Shown: one piece after another, positions 21,280 to 33,456 of the stretch
How positions within the stretch are numbered: position 1 is the first letter of the stretch
How the letters are laid out: each line of letters starts with the position of its first letter
Assembly (NCBI RefSeq): GCF_958450345.1
Contig: NC_088782.1
Span: 107,166,358-107,230,357 of the forward strand
DNA length: 64,000 nt
Direction of reading: 5' to 3'
From: Calliphora vicina
Lineage: Eukaryota; Arthropoda; Insecta; Diptera; Calliphoridae
Position numbers and translations under genes: made by a program
Notes under the pieces: generated by a model
What the model was told of the DNA's origin: nothing
Databases searched by the model: none
What the model saw: the letters and a program-made list of their open reading frames with translations, nothing else

Positions 21280-22640
21280 ATTTCCTTTTTCAATTTTCTT
21301 AAACTTGTTCTCTTAATTTATTTAATAAAACTAAAAATTCTTTAAATACCTATCCCCTTAAGCAATCCTTGATTGACCACAGGAATTGCCAAAATCCTTC
21401 CTAAGTATTTCTTTAACTCAAGTCAAATTTCCTTACTCTTTCCCAAAAAAAAGCGAACATTTTGTTATTTTGGTGGTTTTCTAGGGAAATTTTTAGCACA
21501 AAAAAAAAAACATTAAAACGAAAAATCCATTTCAATTTATTTTGTGTATAGCTGTATAACCTTCATTTGATTTGGCTTAATAAATCCATCTCACAAAACA
21601 ACAACAAATAAATTGTAGATGCTGCTGGAAAAATAAAACCCCGAAAAAAAAACTGTCAGGCAAATGAAACAAAAACACAAAAAAATAAAAAAATATTGAA
21701 ATAAACTACAACAAAAATTTCCGTTTAAATTAATTGAGGTTGACGACGAACAACTATATACGACAACTGTACCATCACAATCGTCCACATCATCATCATG
21801 ATGATGATGATGGTGTATGAAATTTTATTGTGTACTCGACAGTAGTCCATACTAGAGTACAATAATACTCAGCATCTCATCAGCTAACAAACAATGTATG
21901 TAGAGATGGATGGATGGATGTATGTACCTACAACAACTACAATAATTACAACAACATGATCTCAACCACATTTAAATAGCGTAAAAAAAACAGTGTACAA
22001 AATATAAAACGGTTTAAGGCTGATAAGAGAAGCGGCAAAAATTAAAATAAACGGCAAAAGTATCAGCCAGCAGCAGCAGCGAAGCAGTAAAAAACACTCG
22101 CATGCAAACCAACACCTTCACACATACTCAATACAGAGCAGCAGCAACAACAACAAACAATACCAACAATTATAACTGAATAACTGAGCAAGCTCATTCT
22201 GAATTGAGTACTTAGCCGTATGTACCCCGATATCTTGGTGTAGATGAAGCAAACACAAAAATTCAAAATCCAAAACAAAAACAAACAGCAACAAAAATAT
22301 TTCCACACACATACAGAGATACAACTAAACTACTACACTGACGAGTTCAAGCCAAACAAAATTGGACCAAATTATATTCAAAGCATAAACTGAAAATCAT
22401 TTTTTTTTCCAAGTCCCCTTTAATGCAAAACTGTAACGCTGGTGCAAGGACAGACGGACTGAACTTAACTCATACATATGTACATATAATAGCTACCCAT
22501 AGACATGGGCTTGTTGTTTTTACTTTTCAGATAAGGTGTCTAAAGAGAAATTGTTGTGGAAAAACAGTTATGATCAGAGATCGATCACACATGACAGCAG
22601 TTCTAGAAGACTGTCCCGAACTGGAGATTTTCCGTCTCAT
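21280..22640. promoter_or_regulatory. CAA/CAG-rich non-repeat intron block, possible regulatory DNA
   Basis: A rare transposon-free block. It includes CAACAAC and CAGCAGCAGC runs (21598-22160), a perfect 22-bp palindrome CATCATCATCATGATGATGA at 21788, and ACATACAGAGATACAACTAA. The Cys/Leu-rich minus-strand frames here are readings of the triplet runs. Regulatory function is inference only. Confidence 0.3.
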
Positions 22641-22814
22641 TTAGGGTGACAACTAGTTACATAATTAGCTACATGACTAGTTATTTTAGAATGTACATAT
22701 CCCAAGCTGGGGCTTAATTGACCCTTTTTGATTACAATGAGACTGTCTGATATCTGGAATCATATACCGGTTACATACAGCCAGTTGCCTTACTAGCTAA
22801 TGTACGGGTGCTAA
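22641..22814. other. short intron spacer
   Basis: Includes the repeated motif CTAGTTA/TAACTAG (22650-22685). No element assigned. Confidence 0.25.
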
Positions 22815-23499
22815 TTGACCTTATATATATATAAGTTCCCGTCGTTCCTATAAGGAGCATAGGGCCTCAATAAAATGTTTGTGCTAACGCCTTCACTTCT
22901 CCCCAACTCTTGCCACTGCTATTTAATTCGGCCTCAATCTGTTTTCTACATGTATGAGCTGGGCGTACCATTCTTCTATTCCATTTAGGGTTCCAGTCTA
23001 TGGCAGTTCGTTCTAGTGATGTTGTTAGACTGCCTTCTAAGGCTGTGGCCGATCCAACGCCATTTTCGTCTCCTTATTTCAATTGATAGGATTTGTTGGT
23101 CTGTTTTTTCCCAGAGCGTTTGATTAGATATGGTTCTCGGCCAGAATACACGAAAGGATCTGGCGAAGTCAGAGGTTCACAAATACTTGCATTTTACGTA
23201 TATCACGAGTGGCAGCGTTCCAAGTTTCGCAGCCGTACAAAACTGTAGATTTTACATTGACATTGAAGATTGCTATTCGTATGCAGAGATAAATACGGTG
23301 ATCTCCACATAGGTTTTAGGTGACCAAATGTTTAACGTGCCTTCTGCAAGCGATTGTCGATATCCTCACCCAATCCCTCGTACGTAGACATAATGCTTCG
23401 AAGATAGCAGAATTGGTTGAAATCTTCTATTTCGCTGATTCCGCTGCCAGCGTTACGCTTCGTGTGTTCGCCGCGAGTAGTCCGAGTAGCTGTGAGCCA

Positions 23500-23746
23500 C
23501 ACAGAGAAAACAGATTCGTGATAGCAACCGAATTTGTTGCCAATCGAATGATTCTGTCTTAGTGACCGAATTTTACAGTTGTGGCTACAATATTTTGGAA
23601 GGGGCAACAAAAGTTTGGTTGCCTCAACCAAAGTCTTCTTTATCAACTGATTTTCTGTTGTTAGCACTGAAAAATTCTATGTGTGCAACCGAATCAATCG
23701 ATTGGCAACAAATTCGGTTTGCTATCACGAATCTGTTATCTCTGTG
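23500..23746. mobile_element. MITE nested in the LINE, 247 bp
   Basis: Long inverted repeats of about 50 bp: CACAGAGAAAACAGATTCGT at the left and its near reverse complement ending ATCTGTTATCTCTGTG at the right. It interrupts the LINE just after the YADN motif. Target duplication is unclear. Confidence 0.75.
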
Positions 23747-23807
23747 CAGTAGGCAAATATTGTCTGCATAATCAAGATTTATGCGGTCCTGCAATCTCCA
23801 CAATATC

Positions 23808-24170
23808 CTTATGTGGTCGATGGTGAACTTATGAGGTCTGAATCCAGCGCGTTCCTGCCTTAGAGTTGGTGTTACGCTGTCGGAAATCCTTTTGACAATT
23901 ATATGGGCTACTGCCTTATTAATCACGCATACTAGAGTAATGTCGCGCCAGTTATTAGGGTCCGTGAGATCGCCTTTTTTTGGTATATTATTGATCCATA
24001 AATTGTTCCACAATAACACTTAGGTTGTTTATGTGGTCGATGGTGGACTTATGAGGTCTGAATCCAGCACGTTCCTTCCATAGACTTGGTGTTACCCTGT
24101 CGGAAATCCTTTTGGCTATTATCTGGGCTACTGAACATTACTCTCTACACATAGTAAAGTAATGCCGTGC
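23808..24170 (-). repeat. direct duplication inside the LINE RT region
   Basis: 23808-23960 and 24028-24170 both carry TGTGGTCGATGGTGRACTTA, GAGGTCTGAATCCAGC, and CTGTCGGAAATCCTTTTG. The RT segment IPKKGDLTDPNNW...FRPHK is therefore present twice, with about 10% differences. Confidence 0.75.
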
Positions 24171-24860
24171 CAGTTATTAGGGTCCGTGAGATCTCCCTTT
24201 TTTGGTATATTTATTATTACGCCCTCATTCATCTCGTCGAGATTTTCACTCTCCCAGAATGTACGGATGATTGGCAGTATTATTTCAGCAATCGTATGAG
24301 GGTTGGACTTCAAGAGCTCAACAGATATTCCGTCAACACCTGGGGATTTGTTTCCTTTAAGACTGCTAATTGAATTCGCGATCTTCTCAATTGTGGGATA
24401 TGCGAAAACGATGTATGGATCATCCACGTGAAACCCACATACGCATTCCGTTCTTAAAGGATGAATATTCCACGAAAGCATTTGGCTATAGTCATCCGTC
24501 CATACCTTAACCTGCTGCTCTTCAGCAGGTTCCATTAATATAGACTTCACCCTTTTCCATTCCGTTAGCTGACCTGCTTGGCAAGATCCAACAGCTTTTC
24601 TCAAGGCTTCGGAATATGCAGCTTGAACTTCATCCTATTTATGTCTATACGTCGCATGTTTACTCTATTGCCGGTATCTCTAATAGCCTTAAGTTTGATA
24701 CGCATCTTAGTGACTAGAAGATGGTGATCACTCGCCATGTATGAAAATGTATAAGAAGTTGGTGACGATTTGTGAAAATCCAAGTTGGCATAGAAAGTAT
24801 AGGTTGAAAACCTTAAGAAGGCTGAGGAATTGATGATCTTTTTTTTACAAAAATCCATAG

Positions 24861-25889
24861 TTCTGTTTCATCAAAGACTGCCAAAGACTTTCATAACAAG
24901 TTGTCAAGAGATAATAGATAATAATTGTATTCTGGACCGATATCATCACTTTCCGATCGATAAACGAGCTATCAAGTCGCACCATTAAAATAAAAATGAT
25001 TGTCTTCAGGGAAGCTATTTTTTCAATTGCTCCATACTCCTTCCGTATTAACGGTATTGACCATTATTTATAAAACATTTGAAAAGCTTTGTACACCTTC
25101 AATTAAAACAAGTAGGATAACAATATTCGGCTGTACCAATTACATTTTTCTTCGAGACAGCTCACTTGGGTCTGCTCAGCATCGATCAAATTCTAGTTAT
25201 TCTATTGCAATTGAGACACGATAGAATAAATTTGTGACCTCAGAATTAATCCTGATAGGTCACCTAATCAAAGCAAACTGGTAAAGTACTGACTGCAAAA
25301 ATACTGTCACTTTCTCTCATTCATCATGTTTCTCTCCCTATAATAGTCGTTGAAAGTTAGACCCAGACTCATAAGATGTTCCCTATGAAATAGGGACCAT
25401 TTATAACGAAAACAAATAATCGTTTCTGGACAGGAGTTAAACCAACCAGTCATTGTTGGTAGATGGGTTCACTGTCTCATCTCTATAGAGAGAAAGATCT
25501 TCTGCTGAGTCGCTAACTCAAGAGGTCGATCTTCTCACTATCTAGCATCTCCACAGATATTGTATAGTACTATAAAAATCTCCGGCTGCAAGATACTACA
25601 AATCTCACACTCTTTTCTCTAAATCAGTAGACGGCAGTGCCAACATGTTCGTTTATTTACCTTTTCAATACCAAAGGTTAACTAGCAGAGTAAATTAAAT
25701 AATACAGTAACGGTCCTCCGTATGTGAGGCTCGGGCTTTGTCTATCCTCTTATTTTGTAAAAGTTTCAAGCTCCTAAATATGTTTAATACCTAAGGTAGT
25801 TGAACTTAAGTTTAATAAATTTTTACATTTATCAAGGGTTTATAAAACAAAATTTCCATAGATGATTTGATTTATTATAAACCTTTGAT
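24861..25889. other. intron stretch without recognised elements
   Basis: Slightly higher GC (25140-25700) and no clear repeat membership except the phrase ACAAGTAGGATAACAATATT at about 25109, which resembles the end of a mini-me copy. The 74-codon frame at 25000-25224 has no domain. Confidence 0.3.
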
Positions 25890-26180
25890 AAACTCAAACA
25901 TTTTTTATGAATATTTATGGTGGCTCAAACTGTATTCCGGTGGGGGGGCGATATTACCCATAATCAATACCAAACAAACCTTATCATCATAGAGTATTTG
26001 TGGAAAATGTCTCGTTTAGGTCCTATTATGTTTTCAACAGACAGACAGATGGACGGACTTAGCTAAATATTTCCTATTAGAATCTTATGAGGACTCTGGA
26101 TATACATATATACTTTTTGGTTCTACGACCAATATTTCGAAATGTTTCAAACGTAATGACAAACCCAATACCCCCATATT
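25890..26180 (-). mobile_element. mini-me-related family E relic
   Basis: Shares CAATACCAAACAAACCTTAT, ATAGAGTATTTGTGGAAAAT and CAACAGACAGACAGATGGAC with 7290-7410. Decayed at both ends. Confidence 0.55.
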
Positions 26181-26347
26181 TTTGATGATGAATACTGAAA
26201 TCTCAATAATTGTGTTGAGTTAAAAGAAACTGATCTTTGTCCCAAATTTAAGACTAAATTCAGCAAAAAGGAAACGAAATTTGTCGGAATTGCGATTAAA
26301 AAGTCTTTAGAAATTGGGACTAGACAGCATTTCTAATAAATTTTTTT

Positions 26348-26454
26348 TGTTACTGGAAATCAAAATAAATATTTTGAACTAAATATAGTATGTTGGCCAT
26401 TAAACAACTACAGAAATAGCCAAATTTTAAAAGTGGAGACTCATGGAGAGTTTC
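26348..26454 (+). repeat. intronic paired-box repeat, unit 5
   Basis: Decayed box 1 (GTTACTGGAAATCAAA, 26350) and a good box 2 (AAAAGTGGAGACTCATGGAG, then AGTTTC, 26429) with the usual spacing of about 80 bp. Confidence 0.6.
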
Positions 26455-26512
26455 AGAAATTAAGTTATCAAAGATTTTAGAGCCTCTAACTTATATAACA
26501 ATTTAAATTAAA

Positions 26513-28640
26513 ACAAGTAAGAGTACTATATTCGGCCGTGCCGAATCTTAAATACCCTCCACCTAAATATGATGGTATAAAAACTGAAATAATATAACAA
26601 TTGTTAGAAAGACTAGTTTACGCAGAAGATATTTTATTTCAAATGTACAAACAATTGTTTCTAATTCAGCAATTTATAACTAAAATTCCTGTTTGAACGT
26701 ATGAATTTTAACAATTTATATACTTAATAATTAGTTAATACGTTTGGATCAACATTTTTCCCTTTTAACATCAAGTGAAGAAACAGAGTATAAAAAAGGG
26801 TATACAAATATATTTAGACAAATTTCAAATTATTTGGTTGTGAGACTTATGTGTGAGCTATGACCTATTATCATTCGATTGTCATAAAATATTTTAACGT
26901 GATTTTTATGTATTTATATGAGAGCTGTGGCCAATTATGGACCAATATTCACAAAATTCAGTATTATGATTTTTGAATACAAATTACTGATCTGTGTACT
27001 ATTTTGGTTTAATATATTAATGCTATGACCTATTATGGTCCTAAGTATTTAAGGGCTATTTTTGTAGAATTTCATATAAACAACGCTATTAACAAGAGTG
27101 GACCTTATATGGGAGCTATATCGAATTATGGACCAATTTTTAAAAAATCTTGTAGTACGATTCTTGGATACAAATTACTGATCGCTGTGAAATTTTGGTT
27201 CAGTATAGATTTTTATGGATATTTGTGCAGGTGAATGTGTTTTCCTGAAGTGGTTCTTATATGGAGGTTATGACCAATTATGGGCCTATCATCATAAAAT
27301 TTGGTACATCGATTTTTTTTATATATTGAATAAATTTGTTTTGAATTTCAACCTGATAACTGTATTTGTAAGAAATTAATGAGGATTTTAGTGATTGTCG
27401 GGAGTGGACCTTATATGGGAGCTATGTTTAAATATGGACCGATATTCACAAAATCCAGAAGTATGATTACTGGATACAAATTACTGATCTGTGCGTAATT
27501 TCATTTTGATATCGATATGTTTTTAATATTTTTTAAGGTTAATATCTTTTTTCGGAAATGGGCCTTATAGGGGAGCTATGACCAATTATCGGCCAATCTG
27601 CATAAAATTTGGTACAGTGATATCTATATATATGCGTATTATTTTTGTAGAATTTTAGCATGATAAATGTATTTATAAGGGATTTATGAGTAGTTAACTG
27701 ATTTTTGGAAGAGGACCTTATTTGGGAGCTATGGTCAAATATGGACCGATATTCACAAAATCCAGTAGTATGATTTCTAAATATAAACTACGGATGTGTG
27801 TGAAATTTTGTTTTGATATTGATATTTTTTAGATATTTATGTAGGTTATTGTGTTTTTCGGAAGTGGTCTTTATATGGGAGCTATAACCAATTATCGGCC
27901 GATCTTCATAGAATTAGGTACAGCGATTTTTGTATATATGTGGATTATTCATGTCGAATTTCAACTTGATAGGGACATTTATGCTTATTTAAGAGATTTT
28001 CGGAAGTGTACTTTATATGGGGACTATGGTCAAATATGGGCCGATCCACGAACATTTTTGTAATATAATTTTTTTTACCACGAACCTTATTTTTGCTGAA
28101 TTTTATATGGATATTCCTATTCTGTAGGCATTTATAGACCATAGAACCATATTTCGGAAAGAAATTTGTATGGGATCTAGGAGAAATCTTGAACCGATTC
28201 TTATAATTTTCACTAGAGTTACGCCTTTTATCATAAAAGTAACGAGTGCAAAATTTTATGATATTAGCTGCAATATATTTACAAAAAATGTCCAAAAATA
28301 TGTGAAAATTATCAATTTTTTTTTGAGGTTGTCCCACATTTTAATTCATAACTTTGGTTCCACTGTACCGATTTCGCTGATTTTCAATACCAAACTGATT
28401 AGGACAATAATAAACATTTTTCTTGCAACTCTACTAAGTTTGTTTGCGTATTTTGGACGTGAGCGTGTTTTACACAGACGGACAGACAGACGGACATGGC
28501 TCAATCGACTTAGAATTTCATAAGGATCAATAATATATATACTTTGTTGGGTCTCAGATGAATATTTCTCAATGTTACACACGGAATGACAAACTTATAT
28601 ATACCCTCATTCACCACTTATGCTGGTGGAGGGTATAAAA
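26513..28640 (-). mobile_element. mini-me-like family B, long copy (2.1 kb)
   Basis: Runs from ACAAGTAAGAGTACTATATT to GCTGGTGGAGGGTATAAAA. Inside, a motif of about 230-380 bp (GGACCTTATATGGGAGCTAT followed by TATGGACCGATATTC) is repeated six or more times, which explains the length compared with families A and C. The GGACAGACAGACGGAC microsatellite lies at 28480-28495. No long reading frame, so non-autonomous. Confidence 0.85.
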
Positions 28641-29340
28641 AGAATAAAATTTTAAAACAATTTAAAATTTGAGACTTAGTGTTGCTTTGCACATTTGAAG
28701 TATACTTGCGCATGTCTTGAATTAGTAGATGAGAGAGGAGATTGGAAAGATTTTCATATTTTCTTCCTCTATCTTCTATAAATTCAAAACTTTCTCAAAT
28801 AAACTTGAAGTGTATGAATCAGCACTTATGGATTGTTTAAATAATTGAGTATTAACAGATTTGTTGTCTAAAATTAAAAAAAATTTTAAATTATTTCTTA
28901 GTGGAGACCAACTTTATTTAATTTTAATAAATGTTTCGTAATAAATAAAGTTATTTGGCATCAAACAAATTAAGAAATTATGAATGCTTTAAAAGTGTAG
29001 ACTTGTGGAGAGTTTTTCAAAAGTCTCTATATTATTAAAAACAATCCCTGTTTTATGTTTATTACCCAATAACATTTATTTAAATATAATAAAACCCTTG
29101 GCTTGGCTTTCTTATCATTAACAAATTCTGGGGAAAAAACAATTCTACGAAATTCTTTGAATTTCTAAACAATTTATATGTTTTATCACTAAAACCGTTA
29201 TTGACCAATATATTTATTTGTATTTCTTTTATTTTTTTTTGTTGTTCAATTTATGTTAAACTGTTTTATTTATAATGTATGTGACATTAAAACCACAAAA
29301 TAATTTTAATAAAAACTACGACTTCAAGAATTCATCAAAA
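28641..29340 (+). repeat. intron with paired-box repeat, unit 6
   Basis: Box 1 (TTAGTGGAGACCAAC, 28898) and box 2 (AAAAGTGTAGACTTGTGGAG, then AGTTTTTC, 28991) at the standard spacing. The rest is AT-rich intron. Confidence 0.6.
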
Positions 29341-30090
29341 AACAAGTATGGAAGTATGGTCGGTCAAGCCCGACCATATAATACCCTACACTAAGTAAAA
29401 GAGCAAAAATATTTTTCTTTGAAAATTTCAATAATTTATATTTTTGAGTGATTTTCGGAAGTGGGCCTTATATGGGGGCTATGATCAATTATGGACCGAT
29501 CACCATGAAATTAGGTCGTGTGATTTATGTCTATATTAAAGTTAAGTATGTTGAATTTTGTGTGTGTAGCAACATTTTTAAGCGATTTATGCACGTTAAA
29601 GTGATTTTCGGAAGCGGGTCTATATGGGAGCTGTGACTAATTATGGACCAATCGTAACAAAATTTGGTGACATGAATTTTGTGTATATAAAACTTATTTG
29701 GAGCGGAATTTGTGTAGATACATATATAAATTAAACATTTATGACCGATAAAGTCCAATTTCGGGAGGATATTTGTATGGGGGCTAGGTGAAATAATAAA
29801 CCGATTTCAGCCAGTTTCAATAGGCTTGGTCCTTGAGCCGAAAAAATAATATGCACCAAATTTCATCGAAATATCTTCAAAATTACGACCTGTACTCTGC
29901 GCACAAGGTTTACATGGACAGCCAGCCAGCCGACCAGACGGACGGACGGACATCGCTTAATCGACTCAGAAAGTGATTCTAAGTCGATCGGTGTACTTTA
30001 AGGTGGGTGTTAGACTAATATTTTTGGGCGTTACAAACATCTGCACAAACGCATTGTACCCTCCCCACTATGGTGGTGTAGGGTATAAAA
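29341..30090 (-). mobile_element. mini-me-like family A, full copy
   Basis: From ACAAGTATGGAAGTATGGTC to TGGTGTAGGGTATAAAA, 750 bp. It carries the inner palindrome GGTCGGTCAAGCCCGACC near one end, preserved in most copies, and short GGAC and CAGC tandem units near 29922-29950. Confidence 0.9.
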
Positions 30091-30830
30091 AAAATACACA
30101 AAACAAATAAGCGTCAATGCAGTTTTGTTTTGCTGTTAAAATAAAAACCCTTATCAACGTTTTGAAATACAACAAAAACAAAATACATTTTTATAAATTG
30201 TAGAAATACAAATTTTATTTGTACATTTGCCCATTTTTGTATTTATATGGTGGCTTTTTGATTATTGTCGCTGATTTTATATATAAAAACCTTGTTTAAA
30301 TAATTAAAACTTGACAATATGGAAATATATGGACGATATACATATGTGTGTGTTTTTGTAAATACCAGGCAAATATGAACTTTTGTTGATACCATAAAAT
30401 CAGAATATTGTATGAACAATAAACAGAAAGAAAGAATATTGAAATGACTAGCACAAGAATTGAAAATTAAAGGCAGCTAAACAGTAATAATGCAAATGTA
30501 GTGTGAATTAAATAAAATTTTACAAAATACATACCAGTCTTTGTTACGACAACCAAAATCAATGATTCATAAATTTAAAAAAAAAAACAGCAGTAAAAAC
30601 TAATTTCTTTAAACTCTCCCTAAGTCTGCTCCTTTATAGAAGCGGTGTTGATTCACTGGACATTTTTGTCAACAATTGCTTTGTTATATTTCCTTTTAAA
30701 GCAAAATGTTAGCCTCCAGCAATATTAAATTTCAGATTATTTGAAATTTTATTTTCAATATTTTTTAATTACAACATTTTCTAATACCAATTCCTGTTAA
30801 AATTTCTAATTTTTTCATTTGTAACCCCAT
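30091..30830. other. AT-rich intron, no element assigned
   Basis: No repeats matching the other families and no gene signals. An A-rich run and the phrase GATGATATACATATGTGTGT-like DNA at about 30330 are unremarkable. Confidence 0.3.
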
Positions 30831-31215
30831 CAAAAGTAGCTATTCTGGTTGGTTATATGTAGAGTAGTTGATATAGCCATGTCCGTATGTATGTTGAAAT
30901 CATGTTTGAAAATCCCCCAAATAACTTACATACATGATTAATACATAAATATATCCTCTATTGTCCCTCTATATCCCCTATTAAATTCGGGTAAATCGGC
31001 CCACAAATGGCTGAGATATAAGCAAAAACCTACGACTCGATTTTATCTGTTTTTGATTTATATCTGGATTACTAAGTCATTAATATAGACAATATGGATA
31101 TCTTATGATAGGCATTTCAAAGACCTTTCCAACGATGTATATAACGTAATAGGGATTCAAACAAACAATGGGTCAAAATCGGGAAAAATTATTTTTAACT
31201 CAAGTTTTTTTTCAC
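30831..31215 (+). mobile_element. mini-me-like family C, internal fragment
   Basis: Matches the middle of family C: ATATAGCCATGTCCGTATGT, CAAATGGCTGAGATATAAGC, TCATTAATATAGACAATATG and ACAATGGGTCAAAATCGGG. The TATACCC and ACTTGTTTT ends are gone. Confidence 0.7.
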
Positions 31216-32235
31216 CAATTTTTTATTTTTTTTAAATTCTCCGACAGATGTTATATTTCTCCTAATTTATTTGCCACGTAAAAAATATAAGTTACACATG
31301 TTATATATCAATGGATAGGGGATTTGGTCTATTTTTCAAAAATATATATAACTTTTGACAATTAAAAAATTCATGGAATACTTTTTGGAAAAATTTGAAA
31401 AAAAAAATTTTATTGAATTTTTGCAGACACAAATTTTTCAAATTGAAATAAAATTTTTATTTATGAAAATTTTTTTAAAACAATTTTACAGTTGTATAGA
31501 TTTTTCTATTGGAAATAAAAAAATTAAAACAAATTTTGAAATTTTGTAATCAAGAATCCCACAATTCCCAAAAATGTGTTGAAAAATACCATAAATGGGA
31601 TTTTTTAGTTTTTTGGCTATAATATCCTTACCAGGGGCGGGGTTATCGAAACCCTTTACAAAATAATTAAGAACATATTTGGCCTTTTAAAATGGGTTTG
31701 TATATTTTGATATCGACTATGGGATTTTAAGAATATTTGCCCTAATGTTGAATTTTACATAAAAGATAGTCGTTTTTAGGATGGACCTGGTTCCCTAGGT
31801 ATCAACAATTTTCAAATTTATTTTCATTTAAAATATTTTATGTAAAGTTAGCTTTTGAAAAAATGTAAATTTTTAATACATCTTCTTAGAAATTTTTTAA
31901 ATAACTTAAAAAGAAAAAAAGTACTTTTTTCCCAAAAAATCTTGCGAAAAAGCATTTTTTAAATTTTTAAATTCAAATGCATATAGCTACAGATTCAGTC
32001 ACCATTATTAAATAAATCTGGTTTTGTTTGACATATATCTTTGTTGTTAGTCCAATAAAAGAAAAATGGAGAAAATCGGGAAATAATTGGACCTGCTGTT
32101 ATCAAAAAACTGGAGTAGGGTGGTTAAAAATGTTGAAAATTTAATTTTCAAATGTGAATATCTCCTAAGTTATAAGAGATAATTATATATGTATTTTTGT
32201 GAAATCGGAACACAGACGAAGAAATATAATCTTTT
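31216..32235. repeat. unclassified repeat-like intron block
   Basis: AT-rich, with phrases such as TGAATATCTCCTAAGTTATA and AAAATCGGGAAATAATTGGA that resemble the long inverted-repeat element at 41035 in style but do not align clearly. A 64-codon Phe/Lys frame at 31355-31549 is compositional. Confidence 0.35.
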
Positions 32236-32600
32236 TAAAAATTGAACATACTACTTTGGGGTCCCGTGGCCGCAATCCTGGTGGGTCCTTGAGTCCAAAC
32301 AACACTTCCTCTTTGCGCATGTGAAATTTCATTCAAACCGGACTAACCATCCGCACCAAACGGTGCATTCTTCTGGATGCAATGGAGTCAGTTGTATCTC
32401 ACTCCATTTGAGACAATTTTGTTTTTTAACAAACCCGTTAAGCCAAAACTGAACCTTAATCGCTGAACACAATTTTGCGGTGAAACAGCGAATCGGTGAT
32501 TGATTTGCAAAGTAAATATGGATATTTTGGTAGCGTTGTTCAAGCGTTCAATCTATTCATACTGATTTGCCAGATCATAAATATCAAAAAGTCATCGCAA
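32236..32600 (-). pseudogene. mariner-like transposase fragment (copy 6)
   Basis: Minus strand reads QFWLNGFVKKQNCLKWSEIQ and, shortly after, LHPEECTVWCGWL, a mariner-type core segment (VN/VKKQNC, then TVWCG). Downstream it degenerates within 100 bp. It is a third mariner subfamily, distinct from copies 1 and 2. Confidence 0.7.
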
Positions 32601-32713
32601 TGACAGTTCGCCCTTTCATAATTTCTATCGGATTTAAAAATATAACCTTTATTTTCGAACAATATAGAAAGTTTTAAAAGATTTGTCAAAGCCGAATATA
32701 AATCTTTTACTTT

Positions 32714-33456
32714 TTATACCCTACACCACTATAGTGGGGAGGGTATTATGCGTTTGTGCAGATGTTTGTAACGCCCAAAAATATTAGTCTAACACACACC
32801 TTAAAGTATACCGATCGACTTAGAATCTGAGTCGATTAAACGATGTCCGTCCGTCCGTCTGGTCGGCTGGCTGGCTGTCCATGTAAACCTTGTGCGCAGA
32901 GTACAGGTCGCAATTTTGAAGATATTTCGATGAAATTTAGTACATATTATTTTTTCGGCTCAAGGACCAAGCCTATTGAAACTGGCTGAAATCGGTTCAT
33001 TATTTCACCTAGCCCCCATACAAATGTCCTCCCGAAATTGGACTTTATGGGTCATAAATGTTTAATTTATATATGTATCTCCACAAATTCCGCTCCAAAT
33101 AAGTTTTATATACACAAAATTCATGCCACCAAATTTTGTTACGATCGGTCCATAATTAGTCATAGCTCCCATATAGACCCGCTTCCGAAAATCACTTTAA
33201 CATGCATAAATCGCTTAAAAATGTTGGTATACACACAAAATTCAACATAGTAAACTTTCATATACACATAAATCACACGAACTAATTTCATGGTGATCGG
33301 TCCATAATTGGTCATAGCCCCCATATAAGGCCCACTTCCGAAAATCACTCAAAAATATAAATTATTGAAATTTTAAAAGCAAAATGTTTTTGGTCTTTTA
33401 CTTAGTGTAGGGTATTATATGGTCGGGCTTGACCTACAATACGTCCTTACTTGTTT
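32714..33456 (+). mobile_element. mini-me-like family A, full copy
   Basis: TTATACCCTACACCACTATA to CGTCCTTACTTGTTT. It has lost the CACTTTC segment before GAGTCGATTAAACG and has three GTCC units at about 32845. The frame at 33038-33250 and its opposite at 33160-33348 recur in sister copies as products of shared DNA. Confidence 0.88.

Larger units (their letters stand above)
22815..24860 (-). pseudogene. 5'-truncated non-LTR retrotransposon (LINE) with decayed ORF2
   Basis: Minus-strand frames give, in order, the end of an endonuclease domain (ASDHHLLVTKMRIKLK, near 24715), reverse transcriptase motifs (NKSPGVDGISVELLK near 24300; IPKKGDLTDPNNW near 24200; AGFRPHKFTIDHI near 23830), the catalytic box as DYADNICLL near 23770, EDFNQFCYLRS near 23420, and the C-terminal region (NQTLWEKTD, RRRKWRWIGH) near 23060. 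The catalytic YADD is changed to YADN, the sequence is broken by stops, a piece between the RT motifs is deleted, and about 150 bp are duplicated. The ORF2 end lies near 22850. The clade is not assigned. Confidence 0.85.

Noticed and set aside
22063..22324. Two overlapping Cys/Leu-rich minus-strand frames
   Set aside because: Produced by CAG/CAA/AAC triplet runs; no splice signals, domain or codon bias.
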